57,497 nucleotides of DNA, from positions 1-57,497 of the forward strand of contig JBDTLT010000013.1 in assembly GCA_039934635.1 (NCBI GenBank), in the 5' to 3' direction. The notes beneath the pieces are model-generated. The model was given only the letters and a program-made list of their open reading frames with translations. It was not told the DNA's origin and did not search any database. Origin of the DNA: DATLFA01 sp039934635. GTDB taxonomy: Bacteria > Actinomycetota > Acidimicrobiia > Acidimicrobiales > WLNW01. Shown in pieces: positions 7,542-15,947 of the stretch. A program made the position numbers and the translations under genes. Numbering within the stretch: position 1 is the first letter of the stretch; every line of letters begins with the position of its first letter.

Positions 7542-7871
7542 ATGCCCTGGTTGGTGGCCGACGGAAGGGTGCTCGCCAGCGTCGAGATCGCCGAGGCGTA
7601 TCGCACGCGGGCCAAGGGTCTATTGGGCCGTAACGGCATCGATGGCGCCTTGTTATTGCGTCCGGCGCGTTCGGTGCACTCGTTCGGGATGCGGTTCCCG
7701 ATCGACGTCGCGTTCTGCGACGCGGACCTCTATGTGCTCGACATCATCGACCTGCGCCCGCATCGCATGACACTGCCGCGGTGGCGTGCTCGCGCGGTGA
7801 TCGAGGCCGAGGCCGGGGCGTTCGACCGGTGGGGCGTCCGCGTCGGTGACCAGGTCGAGGTGCGGTCGTGA
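7542..7871 (+). CDS. DUF192 domain protein
   Basis: This 109-residue protein is a single DUF192 domain. It shows the family's A-x-T-x-(R/E)-x-(K/R)-G-L-(L/M)-(G/F)-R motif (Y-R-T-R-A-K-G-L-L-G-R-N), then S-F-G-M-R-F-P-I-D-V-A-F and a conserved late A-V-I-E-A-E-A-G-A-F. The function of the family is unsettled. No signal peptide is present here, though many homologues are exported. It overlaps rsmI by 4 bp (GTGA at 7868), so the two are probably an operon. Confidence 0.85.
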   Translation: MPWLVADGRVLASVEIAEAYRTRAKGLLGRNGIDGALLLRPARSVHSFGMRFPIDVAFCDADLYVLDIIDLRPHRMTLPRWRARAVIEAEAGAFDRWGVRVGDQVEVRS

Positions 7872-8701
7872 CCGGCCGTCCTGCGCTCGTCCTCATCGCC
7901 ACGCCGATCGGCAATCTGGGCGACCTCTCGGCGCGCGCCGTGGCTGAGCTCAACGCGGCCGACGCCATTGCCTGCGAAGACACCCGGCGCACTCGGGCGC
8001 TGCTGTCGCACTCCGGCGTGCGCTGCCCTCCGCTCATCGTCGTGAACGACCACACCGAGGCCGCGTCGGTCCGTGACGTGCTGCGCCGACTCGACGAAGG
8101 TCAGCGCGTCGCCGTCGTGAGCGATGCCGGCACCCCCGGCATCTCCGACCCGGGCGAACGCCTCGTGCGGGCAGCTGCGAACGAAGGCCACCGCGTCGAG
8201 ATCGCACCGGGTCCGTCCGCCGCGATTGCGGCCCTCGTGTTGAGCGGTCTCCCCACCGCTCGTTTCGTCTTCGAGGGGTTCCTCCCGCGCAAGGGCGCCG
8301 CACGGGCGGCGCGTCTCGATGCCCTGTTGCGGGAGGAGCGCACGGCGATCGTCTACGAGGCGCCGCATCGAGTCCTTGCGACCCTGCGCGATCTCGCGGC
8401 CGCGCTCGGGTCGACCCGCCGCGTCGCGGTCGCGCGCGAGCTGACCAAGCTGCACGAAGAGGTGTGGCGGGGCACGTTGCCCGACGCCGCGCAGTGGGCC
8501 GAGGCCGAACCACCCGGCGAGTTCGTCATCGTCATCGAAGGCGCGTCGCGCGTCGACGGTCCGTCCGATGACGATCTCGTGGCGGCACTGCGCGGGCACA
8601 TCGAGAGCGGCTCCACCAAGCGTGACGCGGTGATGGCGGTGGTCGATGAGCTCGCGGTGGGCAAGCGACGCGCCTACGACCTCGCGAACAGGCTCGGTTG
8701 A
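7868..8701 (+). CDS. rsmI: 16S rRNA (cytidine1402-2'-O)-methyltransferase
   Basis: The protein has 277 residues, the usual length. It belongs to the tetrapyrrole-methylase fold: the N-terminal A-T-P-I-G-N-L-G-D-L-S-A-R-A signature and I-A-C-E-D-T-R-R-T are diagnostic of RsmI. S-D-A-G-T-P-G-I-S-D-P-G-E and G-P-S-A complete the SAM and substrate pocket. It uses S-adenosylmethionine to 2'-O-methylate C1402 in the 30S decoding centre. The GTG start overlaps the DUF192 stop. The neighbouring rmuC, metG, tatD and rsmA genes form a typical housekeeping context. Confidence 0.95.
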   Translation: MTGRPALVLIATPIGNLGDLSARAVAELNAADAIACEDTRRTRALLSHSGVRCPPLIVVNDHTEAASVRDVLRRLDEGQRVAVVSDAGTPGISDPGERLVRAAANEGHRVEIAPGPSAAIAALVLSGLPTARFVFEGFLPRKGAARAARLDALLREERTAIVYEAPHRVLATLRDLAAALGSTRRVAVARELTKLHEEVWRGTLPDAAQWAEAEPPGEFVIVIEGASRVDGPSDDDLVAALRGHIESGSTKRDAVMAVVDELAVGKRRAYDLANRLG

Positions 8702-8705
8702 TTCG

Positions 8706-10190
8706 GTGGATCGCCACGACGTCGAGCAGCTGCGAGCGCGATCACTCGACGATGCCCGCCCCGACGCAGTAGCCAAGCAGCGCCGGCGCGGCCATCTCAC
8801 CGCGCGCGAGCGCGTCGCCGACCTGTTCGATGACGGCACGTTCGTAGAGCACGGCCAGCTGGCGCGGCCCGCCGCCGCCGAGCTCGACGCGCCCGCTGAC
8901 GGCATCGTGACAGGGGCGGGCACGATCGACGGGCGACCGACCGCCGTCGTTTCGTATGACTACACGTTGCTCGGCGGTAGCCAAGGGGTCGTGAGCCACG
9001 CCAAGCTCGACCACATCCTCGAGTTGTGCGACAAGCATGCGTGGCCGTTGGTGATCATCGCGGAAGGCGCGGGGGCGCGTCCGCAAGAGATGTCGATCGG
9101 CAACTATGGGCGGCGCGTGATGTCCTTCGCCGCGGTCGCGAAGTTGTCGGGCCGTGTGCCACTCGTGGCGATCGTGCCCGGACGAAGCTTCGCCGGGCAC
9201 GCCGCGCTTGCCGGGCTGTGCGATGTCATCATCGCGACTCGCGACGCCGCGATGGGTATCGCCGGGCCGCCGTTCGTCAAAGCGTCGACCGGCGAGGACG
9301 TCACGGCCGACGACATCGGTCCCGCCGCGTTGCACGAAGAGGTCGGCGCGGTCGACGTCGTCGTCGACCGCGACGAAGACGCCATCGAGCTGACGCGCCT
9401 GTATCTCGATCTCGTCAGCGTGCCGATCACCGAGACGATCGCGCCGTCGCGCGATCCGGCGACACTGCGAGATGTCGTGCCCGAGAGCTCGCGCGTCGCG
9501 TACGACATGCACGACGTGCTCGCCGGCGTGGTCGATGCCGACGTCGCGCTCGAATTGCGTCCGGCCTTCGCGCCGAATGTCCTCACCGTGCTGGCGCGCA
9601 TCGGCGGTCGTTCCGTCGGCATCGTCGCCAGCCAACCCCGTTGGCTCGCGGGCGCGCTCGACGCTGCGGCATCGGACAAGATGGCGCGCTTCGTGCAGCT
9701 GTGCGACTCGCATCGGTTGCCCGTCGTCTTCTTCGTCGATACGCCCGGATTCCTCGTGGGCCGCGACGCCGAACGAAGTGGTCTGGTGCGCCATGCCAGC
9801 CGGCCGATCCTCGCGCTCGCCCATGCGACAGTTCCGATCATGACGATCGTGGTCCGCAAAGCGGTCGGTCTCGGCTACTTCGCGATGGGGACGCGGCCGT
9901 TCGATCCCGTCGTCTTCGCCGCGTGGCCCTCGGCCGAGTTCGGATCGATGGGTCATCAAGGGGCGGCGACGATCATGCAGCAACAACAAGGCGAAGGCGC
10001 GTCGTCGCTCGACGATCATCTTGCGCAGATCAAGGACGACCATTCGCCGCTGGCATTCGCGGGCAAGTTCGCGATCGACGATGTCATCGACCCGGCCGAC
10101 ACGCGCGGGCTCTTGATCCGTTCGCTCGAACTGGTGCCGCCGCAGTCGATCGACCGCGTCCGCCCGACGCGCCCGATCGACGCCTGGTAG
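8706..10190 (+). CDS. Acyl-CoA carboxylase carboxyltransferase (beta) subunit
   Basis: The protein has 494 residues and starts at GTG 8706, four bases after the rsmI stop. It has the two crotonase-like halves of biotin-dependent carboxyltransferases: N-terminal L-T-A-R-E-R-V-A-D-L-F-D-D-G-T-F, oxyanion-type G-A-G-A-R-P-Q-E-M, and in the C-half F-V-D-T-P-G-F-L-V-G and G-S-M-G-H-Q-G-A-A. It would transfer a carboxyl group from carboxybiotin to acetyl-, propionyl- or a longer acyl-CoA. No biotin carboxylase alpha subunit is in this window, so the partner is elsewhere and the acyl preference cannot be told. Confidence 0.85.
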   Translation: MDRHDVEQLRARSLDDARPDAVAKQRRRGHLTARERVADLFDDGTFVEHGQLARPAAAELDAPADGIVTGAGTIDGRPTAVVSYDYTLLGGSQGVVSHAKLDHILELCDKHAWPLVIIAEGAGARPQEMSIGNYGRRVMSFAAVAKLSGRVPLVAIVPGRSFAGHAALAGLCDVIIATRDAAMGIAGPPFVKASTGEDVTADDIGPAALHEEVGAVDVVVDRDEDAIELTRLYLDLVSVPITETIAPSRDPATLRDVVPESSRVAYDMHDVLAGVVDADVALELRPAFAPNVLTVLARIGGRSVGIVASQPRWLAGALDAAASDKMARFVQLCDSHRLPVVFFVDTPGFLVGRDAERSGLVRHASRPILALAHATVPIMTIVVRKAVGLGYFAMGTRPFDPVVFAAWPSAEFGSMGHQGAATIMQQQQGEGASSLDDHLAQIKDDHSPLAFAGKFAIDDVIDPADTRGLLIRSLELVPPQSIDRVRPTRPIDAW

Positions 10191-10225
10191 GCGAGCAACC
10201 TCGGGGGCGTAAGCTGGCACGCGAG

Positions 10226-10504
10226 ATGGCTCTCGAGGACGTGTACGACCAACCCACGCTGTGGGCGATCGACCGAGAGCAGACGCGCCGCTCGGTGGGC
10301 GCGGTGGGCGGTTGGCGCGGCGCGCTGGTGGCGGGCGCGTTGCACGCGGCCATCTCGGGGGTACGCGAGGTGCTCGATCCGCCGGTGCTCACACCGCAGA
10401 TCGTCGAGGTCAGCCCCGACCCGTCGCCGCGCCCCGACGCTCGTGTGCGGCTGTTGTTCGTACCCCACGCACCTAAGGCGACCAGGGCTTACGTGCGTTT
10501 CTAA
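10226..10504 (+). CDS. Conserved-looking small protein, unknown
   Basis: A 92-residue ORF starting at ATG 10226, 35 bases after the carboxyltransferase stop and in the same direction. The middle contains a moderately hydrophobic helix (W-R-G-A-L-V-A-G-A-L-H-A-A-I-S-G-V). The C-terminal half is Pro- and Val-rich (V-E-V-S-P-D-P-S-P-R-P). It ends V-R-F. I do not recognise it. Placement in a gap between two certain genes, with codon use like its neighbours, supports it being real. Confidence 0.55.
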   Translation: MALEDVYDQPTLWAIDREQTRRSVGAVGGWRGALVAGALHAAISGVREVLDPPVLTPQIVEVSPDPSPRPDARVRLLFVPHAPKATRAYVRF

Positions 10505-10563
10505 GGCTCCCGACAGGGCGAGCATCCCTGCCGTTGTCACACCCCCGTCTCATACTGGGGCCC

Positions 10564-11793
10564 ATGTCGACGAACACCCTTTCGCTCCTCCTCCTCCTTC
10601 TCGTTGCCCTCTGCGCCGCCGCGGCCGGCGTCGCCGTCGGGTGGTGGCTCGGTCGTGGCGCACAAGGCGATGCCGACGAGATGCTCGAGGCCGCGGTGTC
10701 TTCGGCGGTTACTGCGGTCTTGGCCGAGCGCGGCGCGACTGCCGCCGCCGTGACGGCCGATCGCGACCTCACGGTCCGTGCCGCTGTCGACACCGCGGTC
10801 AAGGTCGCCGGGGCCCGCCTCGACGATCGCATGAAGCTCGGCTCCAAAGAGATCGAGCTACGCAGCCAGTCCTTCGAGGAGCGGGCGAGCGGCATCAATG
10901 CCGAGCTGGTGCAGCTGCGCACGCTCGTCACCGAGCTCCAGAGCGAGCGGTCCCGCCAGCACGGCGAGGTCGTGAGCAAACTAGAGCAGGCGACCAAGGT
11001 GACGAGCGAGTTGTCGCGCACGACCAGCGGCTTGCGCGAAGCGCTCGCCAACTCCCGCGCCCGCGGCCAATGGGGCGAGCGCATGGCCGCCGATGTCTTG
11101 CGGGCCGCCGGCATGGTCGAGGGCGTCAACTACCGGCGCCAGGTGGCCATGGTCGGAGGGCGCGTTCCCGACTTCACGTTCTTGTTGCCCAAAGGCCTCG
11201 AGATGAACATGGACGTCAAGTTCCCGATCGACAACTATCTGCGCTATCTCGACGCCGCCAGCGACAGCGACCGCTCGAGCGCGCTGAGCGCGTTCCAACG
11301 AGACGTGCGTAGCCGCGTCAAAGAGATCACGACGCGCGACTACATCGATCCCGAGCGCACCGTCGACCACGTGTTGTTGTTCATCCCTAACGAGAGCGTC
11401 TACTCGTTCATCCACGAAAACGACTCCGAGTTGCTCGACCGCGCCATGGCCGAAAAGGTCGTCATGTGTTCGCCGACGACACTGTTCGCGGTGCTCGCCG
11501 TGGTTCGTCAGGCCGTCGACAACTTCCAACTCGAGCGTACGAGCGGCGAGATCCTCACCTGCCTCACTCGGTTCCGCAAGCAGTGGGACAAGTTCTCCGA
11601 ACAGGTCGACAGGGTCGGCAAGTCGCTCACCGCGTCACAGCGGGCCTTCGACGATCTCGACGGCACCCGGCGGCGCCAGTTCGAGCGCGAGCTCGATCGC
11701 ATCGACGCCCTCCAGTCCGCGGTCGGTCTCGAGCGCGACGAGGACGACCGCGGCGACGGCGGCGGGTCGGTGCGCACCCTCAGGGCGATGTAG
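10564..11793 (+). CDS. rmuC: DNA recombination protein RmuC
   Basis: The protein has 409 residues. An N-terminal membrane anchor (a Leu/Ala/Val-rich stretch at ~4-28) is followed by a long coiled coil (~45-160, E-L-R-S-Q-S-F-E-E-R-A) and the RmuC nuclease-like domain. The domain carries the motif R-G-Q-W-G-E, then V-P-D-F-T-F-L-L-P and M-D-V-K-F-P-I-D-N-Y-L-R-Y. RmuC limits inversions at short repeats and is thought to be a DNA-end-directed nuclease. ATG 10564 is the natural start just ahead of the anchor. The C-terminus is acidic and Gly-rich. Confidence 0.93.
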   Translation: MSTNTLSLLLLLLVALCAAAAGVAVGWWLGRGAQGDADEMLEAAVSSAVTAVLAERGATAAAVTADRDLTVRAAVDTAVKVAGARLDDRMKLGSKEIELRSQSFEERASGINAELVQLRTLVTELQSERSRQHGEVVSKLEQATKVTSELSRTTSGLREALANSRARGQWGERMAADVLRAAGMVEGVNYRRQVAMVGGRVPDFTFLLPKGLEMNMDVKFPIDNYLRYLDAASDSDRSSALSAFQRDVRSRVKEITTRDYIDPERTVDHVLLFIPNESVYSFIHENDSELLDRAMAEKVVMCSPTTLFAVLAVVRQAVDNFQLERTSGEILTCLTRFRKQWDKFSEQVDRVGKSLTASQRAFDDLDGTRRRQFERELDRIDALQSAVGLERDEDDRGDGGGSVRTLRAM

Positions 11794-11866
11794 ACGCGTG
11801 CCTGGCGGGTCGGTCGGTCGCGAATAGCGTCGGGAGCAGGTTGCGGCGCTCGGTAGGCTGGCTCCC

Positions 11867-13372
11867 GTGTCTCGCTATTACGTGACCACCCCGATCTACT
11901 ACGTCAACGACGCGCCCCACATCGGTCATGCCTACACGACCGTTGCGGCTGACGCGCTCGCGCGGTGGCACCGCTTACTCGGCGACGAGACCTTCTTTCT
12001 CACCGGCACCGACGAGCACGGGCTCAAGATCCAGCGGGCGGCCGAAGCCCACGGGCTCACCCCCCTCGAGCAGGCCGACAACACCAGCGAGCGTTTCCGC
12101 GACGCATGGCGCCAGCTCGACATCTCCAACGACGACTTCATCCGAACGACCGAGCCCCGTCACTACGCCGCCGTGCAGGCGTTGCTGCAGCGCTGCTACG
12201 ACAACGGCTACGTGTACAAGAGCACCTATTCAGGCCTCTACTGCGTTGCCTGCGAGGCCTATTACACCGAGAGCGACCTCGTCGACGGCAAGTGCCCGGT
12301 ACACGGCACGCTGGTCGAGCAATTCGAAGAGGACAACTACTTCTTCCGCCTGTCGGCCTTCGCCGATCGGCTTCTCGAGTGGTACGAGAACGACCCCGAC
12401 GGCATCCAACCCGATGGCAAGCGCCGCGAGGCGATCGGCATCGTCAAGCAAGGTCTCGAAGACGTGTCGATCACGCGCAGCTCCCTCAAGTGGGGCGTAC
12501 CCGTGCCCTGGGACGACGCTCACGTCTTTTACGTCTGGTACGACGCCTTGATCAACTACGCCACCGCCGTCGGCTATGCGTCCGACGACGAACGCTTCGC
12601 CAAGTGGTGGCCGGCCACGACGCATCTGCTGGCCAAGGACATCTTGCGCTTTCACGGCGTCTACTGGCCGGCGATGCTCATGGCGGCCGGCATCGAGCCG
12701 TTGCCCCGACTGCGCGTCCACGGCTACCTGTTAGTCGGCGGTGAAAAGATGTCAAAGACGCGCCTCAACCAGATTGCGCCCGGCGATCTCATCGAGACGT
12801 TCGGCGTCGACGGCGTGCGCTACCACTTCTTGCGTGACACGCCATTCGGCCCTGACGGTGACTTCTCGTTCGAAGGCATGATTGCCCGCTACAACGCGGA
12901 CCTCGCCAATCAACTCGGCAACTTGTTGCAGCGAGTCAGCACGGTCGTCGGTACGAAATGCGGCGGCATCGGCCCGGCACCGCGCGCCGATTCGCCGCTC
13001 GGCCCGATCGTGGCCGAGGTCTACGGCGATGTCGTCGAGGCCTGGCGTGACACCCAACCCTCCGTTGCCCTCGAGGCCACGTGGCGCATCATCCGCGCCA
13101 CCAACGACTACCTGCAGACGAACGAGCCCTGGAAGATGGAGCCCGGCGCGGCGGTCGATGCAGTGATGGGCGACGCGCTCGAGGCCCTTCGGATCGTCGC
13201 CATACTGGCCAGCCCTGCCATGCCCACCGCGTGCGACGCCATCTGGCGGCGCATCGGCCTGGCCGGTTCGGTGCTCGACCAGCGGTTGCCCTTGGCGGCC
13301 CAGTGGGGCGGCTACCCGGGCGCGCTCGAGGTGGCGGCGGCGCAGCCGCTGTTTCCGCGGCTCAAGGGCTGA
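11867..13372 (+). CDS. metG: Methionyl-tRNA synthetase
   Basis: A class I aminoacyl-tRNA synthetase of 501 residues. P-I-Y-Y-V-N-D-A-P-H-I-G-H carries the HIGH motif near the N-terminus. A knuckle with C-V-A-C and C-P-V-H is in the insert domain. The KMSKS loop reads G-E-K-M-S-K-T (K294 onwards). The anticodon-binding helical domain follows, with N-E-P-W-K. It lacks the C-terminal EMAP-like tRNA-binding domain, as in other shorter actinobacterial MetG. It charges tRNA-Met in the cytoplasm. The start is GTG 11867. tatD follows 8 bp downstream, a widely conserved metG-tatD-(rpf)-rsmA-ispE arrangement. Confidence 0.97.
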   Translation: MSRYYVTTPIYYVNDAPHIGHAYTTVAADALARWHRLLGDETFFLTGTDEHGLKIQRAAEAHGLTPLEQADNTSERFRDAWRQLDISNDDFIRTTEPRHYAAVQALLQRCYDNGYVYKSTYSGLYCVACEAYYTESDLVDGKCPVHGTLVEQFEEDNYFFRLSAFADRLLEWYENDPDGIQPDGKRREAIGIVKQGLEDVSITRSSLKWGVPVPWDDAHVFYVWYDALINYATAVGYASDDERFAKWWPATTHLLAKDILRFHGVYWPAMLMAAGIEPLPRLRVHGYLLVGGEKMSKTRLNQIAPGDLIETFGVDGVRYHFLRDTPFGPDGDFSFEGMIARYNADLANQLGNLLQRVSTVVGTKCGGIGPAPRADSPLGPIVAEVYGDVVEAWRDTQPSVALEATWRIIRATNDYLQTNEPWKMEPGAAVDAVMGDALEALRIVAILASPAMPTACDAIWRRIGLAGSVLDQRLPLAAQWGGYPGALEVAAAQPLFPRLKG

Positions 13373-13379
13373 GCACTGC

Positions 13380-14132
13380 GTGGCGTGGATCGACAACCAC
13401 TGCCATCTGCGCGTTGACGATGACGACGCGATCGCAGAGGCGCGCGCGGCAGGCGTGGCCGCACTGATCACCGTCGGCACCGACCTCGAGCACTCGCTGA
13501 TCGCGACGCGAGTGGCCGAGGCCAACGACAACGTGTGGGCAACCGCAGGCGTGCATCCGCACGACGCGTCGCAGGGTCTCGACGGCATTGCCGCGCTGCT
13601 CGACCATCCCAAGGTCGTCGCGGTCGGTGAAGCAGGGCTCGACTACCACTACGACCATTCGCCGCGCGACGTACAGCAATCGGTCTTCGCGGCGCAGATC
13701 GCACTCGCCCACGAGCGCGATCTGCCACTCGTGATTCACACACGCGACGCGTGGGACGACACGTTTCGCATCCTCGATCGCGAAGGTATGCCGCGCCGCA
13801 CGGTGTTCCATTGCTTCACCGGTGGACCCGAACAAGCCGCGGCCGCGACTGAGCGCGGTGCCTTTCTTTCGATCAGTGGCATCGTTACGTTCAAGACCGC
13901 CGACGACGTGCGCGCCGCCGTCACGCAGACCCATCTCGAGCGCCTCCTGGTCGAGACCGATTCGCCCTACCTGGCCCCCGTACCGCACCGGGGCCGGCCC
14001 AATCGCCCCGCCTGGGTGCCGTTGGTCGGTGCGGCAATTGCCACTCTCAAGGACCGACCAGTTGCCGATATCGAGGCCATGACCTGGGCAAATGCTTGCG
14101 CGTTCTACGCTCTCGACCCGGCCGCGGGCTAG
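13380..14132 (+). CDS. tatD: TatD-family metal-dependent hydrolase (DNase)
   Basis: A 250-residue TIM-barrel hydrolase. Metal ligands appear in order: D-N-H-C-H-L at the N-terminus, G-E-A-G-L-D-Y-H-Y-D-H, L-V-I-H-T-R-D-A, V-F-H-C-F-T-G-G, and V-E-T-D-S-P-Y-L. This is the standard TatD signature set. The family acts as a Mg-dependent 3'-5' exonuclease in DNA repair. The GTG start at 13380 is 8 bp after metG, so it is surely co-transcribed. The next gene (Rpf-like) is separated by 191 bp containing a promoter-like sequence and a structured leader. Confidence 0.95.
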   Translation: MAWIDNHCHLRVDDDDAIAEARAAGVAALITVGTDLEHSLIATRVAEANDNVWATAGVHPHDASQGLDGIAALLDHPKVVAVGEAGLDYHYDHSPRDVQQSVFAAQIALAHERDLPLVIHTRDAWDDTFRILDREGMPRRTVFHCFTGGPEQAAAATERGAFLSISGIVTFKTADDVRAAVTQTHLERLLVETDSPYLAPVPHRGRPNRPAWVPLVGAAIATLKDRPVADIEAMTWANACAFYALDPAAG

Positions 14133-14150
14133 CCTCGACCAACGTTGCGG

Positions 14151-14180
14151 TTGCGTTACGGCGCAGCCACCACCTAGGGT
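14151..14180 (+). promoter_or_regulatory. Promoter-like sequence upstream of the Rpf-like gene
   Basis: TTGCGT (14151-14156) and TAGGGT (14175-14180) are separated by 18 bases, a reasonable housekeeping-sigma arrangement for a high-GC genome. A start about seven bases downstream would give a ~137-base 5' leader containing the hairpins at 14212-14308. Confidence 0.4.
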
Positions 14181-14211
14181 TACGCCTCGACCGGGCGGTT
14201 CATTCCCTGAG

Positions 14212-14308
14212 CTGTCCGGCGTGGCTGACTAGGGCGAGTCAGTGCACTTGAACCGGAGGGGCGACTCTGGAGGGACAGTCTGAGTTCGCTGCATATGCGC
14301 AGCCGAAC
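14212..14308 (+). ncRNA. Candidate structured RNA leader (three hairpins) of the Rpf-like gene
   Basis: CTGTCC (14212-14217) pairs with GGACAG (14273-14278) and encloses two hairpins: CTGACT/AGTCAG (14225-14242, loop AGGGCG) and CCGGAG/CTCTGG (14253-14270, loop GGGCGA). A third hairpin follows: GTTCGCTGC with GCAGCCGAAC (14284-14308, one bulge). Both enclosed hairpins present GGGCGA in or at the loop, giving a pseudo-twofold three-way junction. The third hairpin ends 15 bases before the ATG and no clear Shine-Dalgarno is seen, so it may control translation. Cell-wall lytic Rpf genes are known targets of riboswitch control in Actinobacteria, but this leader does not match the c-di-AMP (ydaO) consensus by eye. 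Confidence 0.5.
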
Positions 14309-14323
14309 GAAGCACCACCACGG

Positions 14324-15088
14324 ATGAGTCGGTGGCGGCTTGGTCTTGCGATCACATTGACGATCGCGGCGATCCCGCTGTGGATTCAAGCCGGTGAGCC
14401 GGACGCATCAGCCGGCACCGAGCGCGTCGACGCGCCCGGTGACCCCGGCGCGACCGGATATGCATTGCTCGCCGACCGCGCCACTGCGTGGAACGACTTG
14501 CGCACCGCGGTCGCAGACGAGCAGCTACAGGCCGAGTTGGCCGCCGCCGCGGCCGCGACCACCACGACGACGACGACGCTCGCACCGACGACGACGAAGG
14601 CGCCGACGACGACCAAGGCGCCCACGACGACCGTCGCGACGACCAAGCCACCGACCACCAAGGCGCCGACGACGACAGTTCCGACGACCAAGGCACCGAC
14701 GACGACGAAGGCGCCGACGACGACCGCCAAGCCGACGACCACGGTCGCCACGACCAAGGCACCGACGACCACCGCCGTCCCGGCCCCACCCGCCGGCGCG
14801 GCCCGGGCGATGCCGGGGGGCACCACCGGCGAGATGTGGCTCCAACTGCGAATGTGCGAGTCGGGCAACAATTACCACGCGGTCAGTTCGGGCGGCGCCT
14901 ATCGAGGGGCCTACCAGTTCGTGCAGGGCACCTGGAACACGATCGCCGGTTCGGCACCATCGCTGACCCGACTCATCGGAGTCGATCCGGCGACTGCGGC
15001 GTCGGTCGACCAAGACGCGATGGCGTACACGCTCTACGAGATGCGAGGGAAGTCGCCCTGGCCCATCTGCGGCGCGCAACTGCCGTGA
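14324..15088 (+). CDS. Secreted Rpf-like transglycosylase with Thr-rich linker
   Basis: The protein has 254 residues: a signal peptide or anchor (residues ~7-23), a short charged region, a long A-P-T-T-T-K repeat linker (~78-152), and a C-terminal transglycosylase-like domain. The catalytic region is M-C-E-S-G-N-N-Y (E179), followed by G-A-Y-R-G-A-Y-Q-F-V-Q-G-T-W-N. This matches resuscitation-promoting-factor lytic domains, which cleave peptidoglycan glycan strands and help dormant cells resume growth. Position between tatD and rsmA is a classic site for rpfB-type genes, though the DUF348/G5 domains of RpfB are absent and replaced by the Thr linker. Confidence 0.85.
   Translation: MSRWRLGLAITLTIAAIPLWIQAGEPDASAGTERVDAPGDPGATGYALLADRATAWNDLRTAVADEQLQAELAAAAAATTTTTTTLAPTTTKAPTTTKAPTTTVATTKPPTTKAPTTTVPTTKAPTTTKAPTTTAKPTTTVATTKAPTTTAVPAPPAGAARAMPGGTTGEMWLQLRMCESGNNYHAVSSGGAYRGAYQFVQGTWNTIAGSAPSLTRLIGVDPATAASVDQDAMAYTLYEMRGKSPWPICGAQLP
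14556..14777 (+). repeat. In-frame Thr-rich codon repeat inside the Rpf-like gene
   Basis: A degenerate tandem repeat of ACGACGACC/AAGGCGCCG-type units encodes A-P-T-T-T-K, T-T-V-A-T-T-K and related blocks. It gives a flexible, probably glycosylated, wall-spanning linker. Slippage here could vary linker length between strains. Similar but shorter Thr/Pro linkers recur at about 17985-18110 and 19875-20100. Confidence 0.8.
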
Positions 15089-15107
15089 TGGCGGGCACCC
15101 GCTGCAG

Positions 15108-15947
15108 ATGACGTACTCGCGTCGCGAGATCCAGAGCATGCTCGCGGAGATCGGTGTCCGACCGCGCAAGTCGCTCGGCCAGAATTTCGTCGCCGACCCA
15201 AATCTGGTGCGGCGCATCGCGCGTCTCGCCGAGATCGCGCCCGGCGACCGAGTGATCGAGATCGGTGCCGGTTTGGGCTCGCTGACATTGGCGCTCGCCG
15301 AAGCCGGTGCATTCGTGACGGCCATCGAGGTCGATTCGCTGTTGGCGAACAAGCTCCGCGACAACGTTGACCGCGAGCGCGTCGAAGTGATCGAGGCCGA
15401 CGCGATGCGCGTCGATTGGTCATCGGTGGTTGCGCCGAATGATCACGTTGCGTTGGTCGCGAACCTTCCTTACAACATTGCGACGCCACTCATCGCGGAT
15501 CTACTCGATCAGGTGCCGGGTATCGATCGTATGATCGTCATGGTGCAACGAGAAGTGGCCAAACGACTGGTCGCTCATGTCGGCGATGACGAGTACGGCA
15601 TCCCATCGGTCAAGGTTGCGTTCTGGGCCGACGCCAAGATCGTTGCGACTGTTCCGCCCGATGTGTTCGTACCGCGTCCGAATGTCGACTCGGCGATCGT
15701 TCGCATCACGCGCCGCGCCGCGCCTGCGTGCGACGTCGACGTCGCGCAGGTGTTCTCCTTGGTGCGGGCCGGTTTCGGCCAGCGGCGCAAGATGCTGCGA
15801 CGATCCCTGGCCGGTGTGGTGACCGTCGACGACCTCGTTGCCGCCGGAATCCGCCCAGAACAGCGGGCCGAGGAGATCGACGTTGCCGGTTGGTGCCGTC
15901 TGGCGCGTATCGTCGCCGCACCGGATCCGGTGAAGGGGGAGAGCTGA
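15108..15947 (+). CDS. rsmA: 16S rRNA (adenine1518/1519-N6)-dimethyltransferase
   Basis: The protein has 279 residues, typical for RsmA/KsgA. Motif order: R-K-S-L-G-Q-N-F-V at the N-terminus, the SAM-binding V-I-E-I-G-A-G-L-G-S-L-T, the acidic A-I-E-V-D, V-I-E-A-D-A-M, and the catalytic N-L-P-Y-N-I-A-T-P. It dimethylates two adjacent adenines in helix 45 of 16S rRNA late in 30S assembly. Its stop overlaps the next start (TGATG at 15945-15949), so the BKACE gene is translationally coupled. A GGGGGAGAG site inside the end of rsmA serves that gene. Confidence 0.96.
   Translation: MTYSRREIQSMLAEIGVRPRKSLGQNFVADPNLVRRIARLAEIAPGDRVIEIGAGLGSLTLALAEAGAFVTAIEVDSLLANKLRDNVDRERVEVIEADAMRVDWSSVVAPNDHVALVANLPYNIATPLIADLLDQVPGIDRMIVMVQREVAKRLVAHVGDDEYGIPSVKVAFWADAKIVATVPPDVFVPRPNVDSAIVRITRRAAPACDVDVAQVFSLVRAGFGQRRKMLRRSLAGVVTVDDLVAAGIRPEQRAEEIDVAGWCRLARIVAAPDPVKGES

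Noticed and set aside
8742..10220. Long minus-strand ORF (492 codons) opposite the carboxyltransferase gene
   Set aside because: Its translation is Arg/Asp/His-rich without motifs, while the plus strand has full carboxyltransferase motifs; it is a high-GC shadow.
14185..14323. ydaO-type c-di-AMP riboswitch
   Set aside because: The 3' pseudoknot sequence and the GGGGNACC-type core are not recognisable; only the gene context fits. Kept as an unassigned structured leader.
14556..14777. Tandem repeat that could look like a CRISPR or minisatellite array
   Set aside because: It is in frame, codes for Thr/Ala/Pro/Lys linker residues, and has no spacers.
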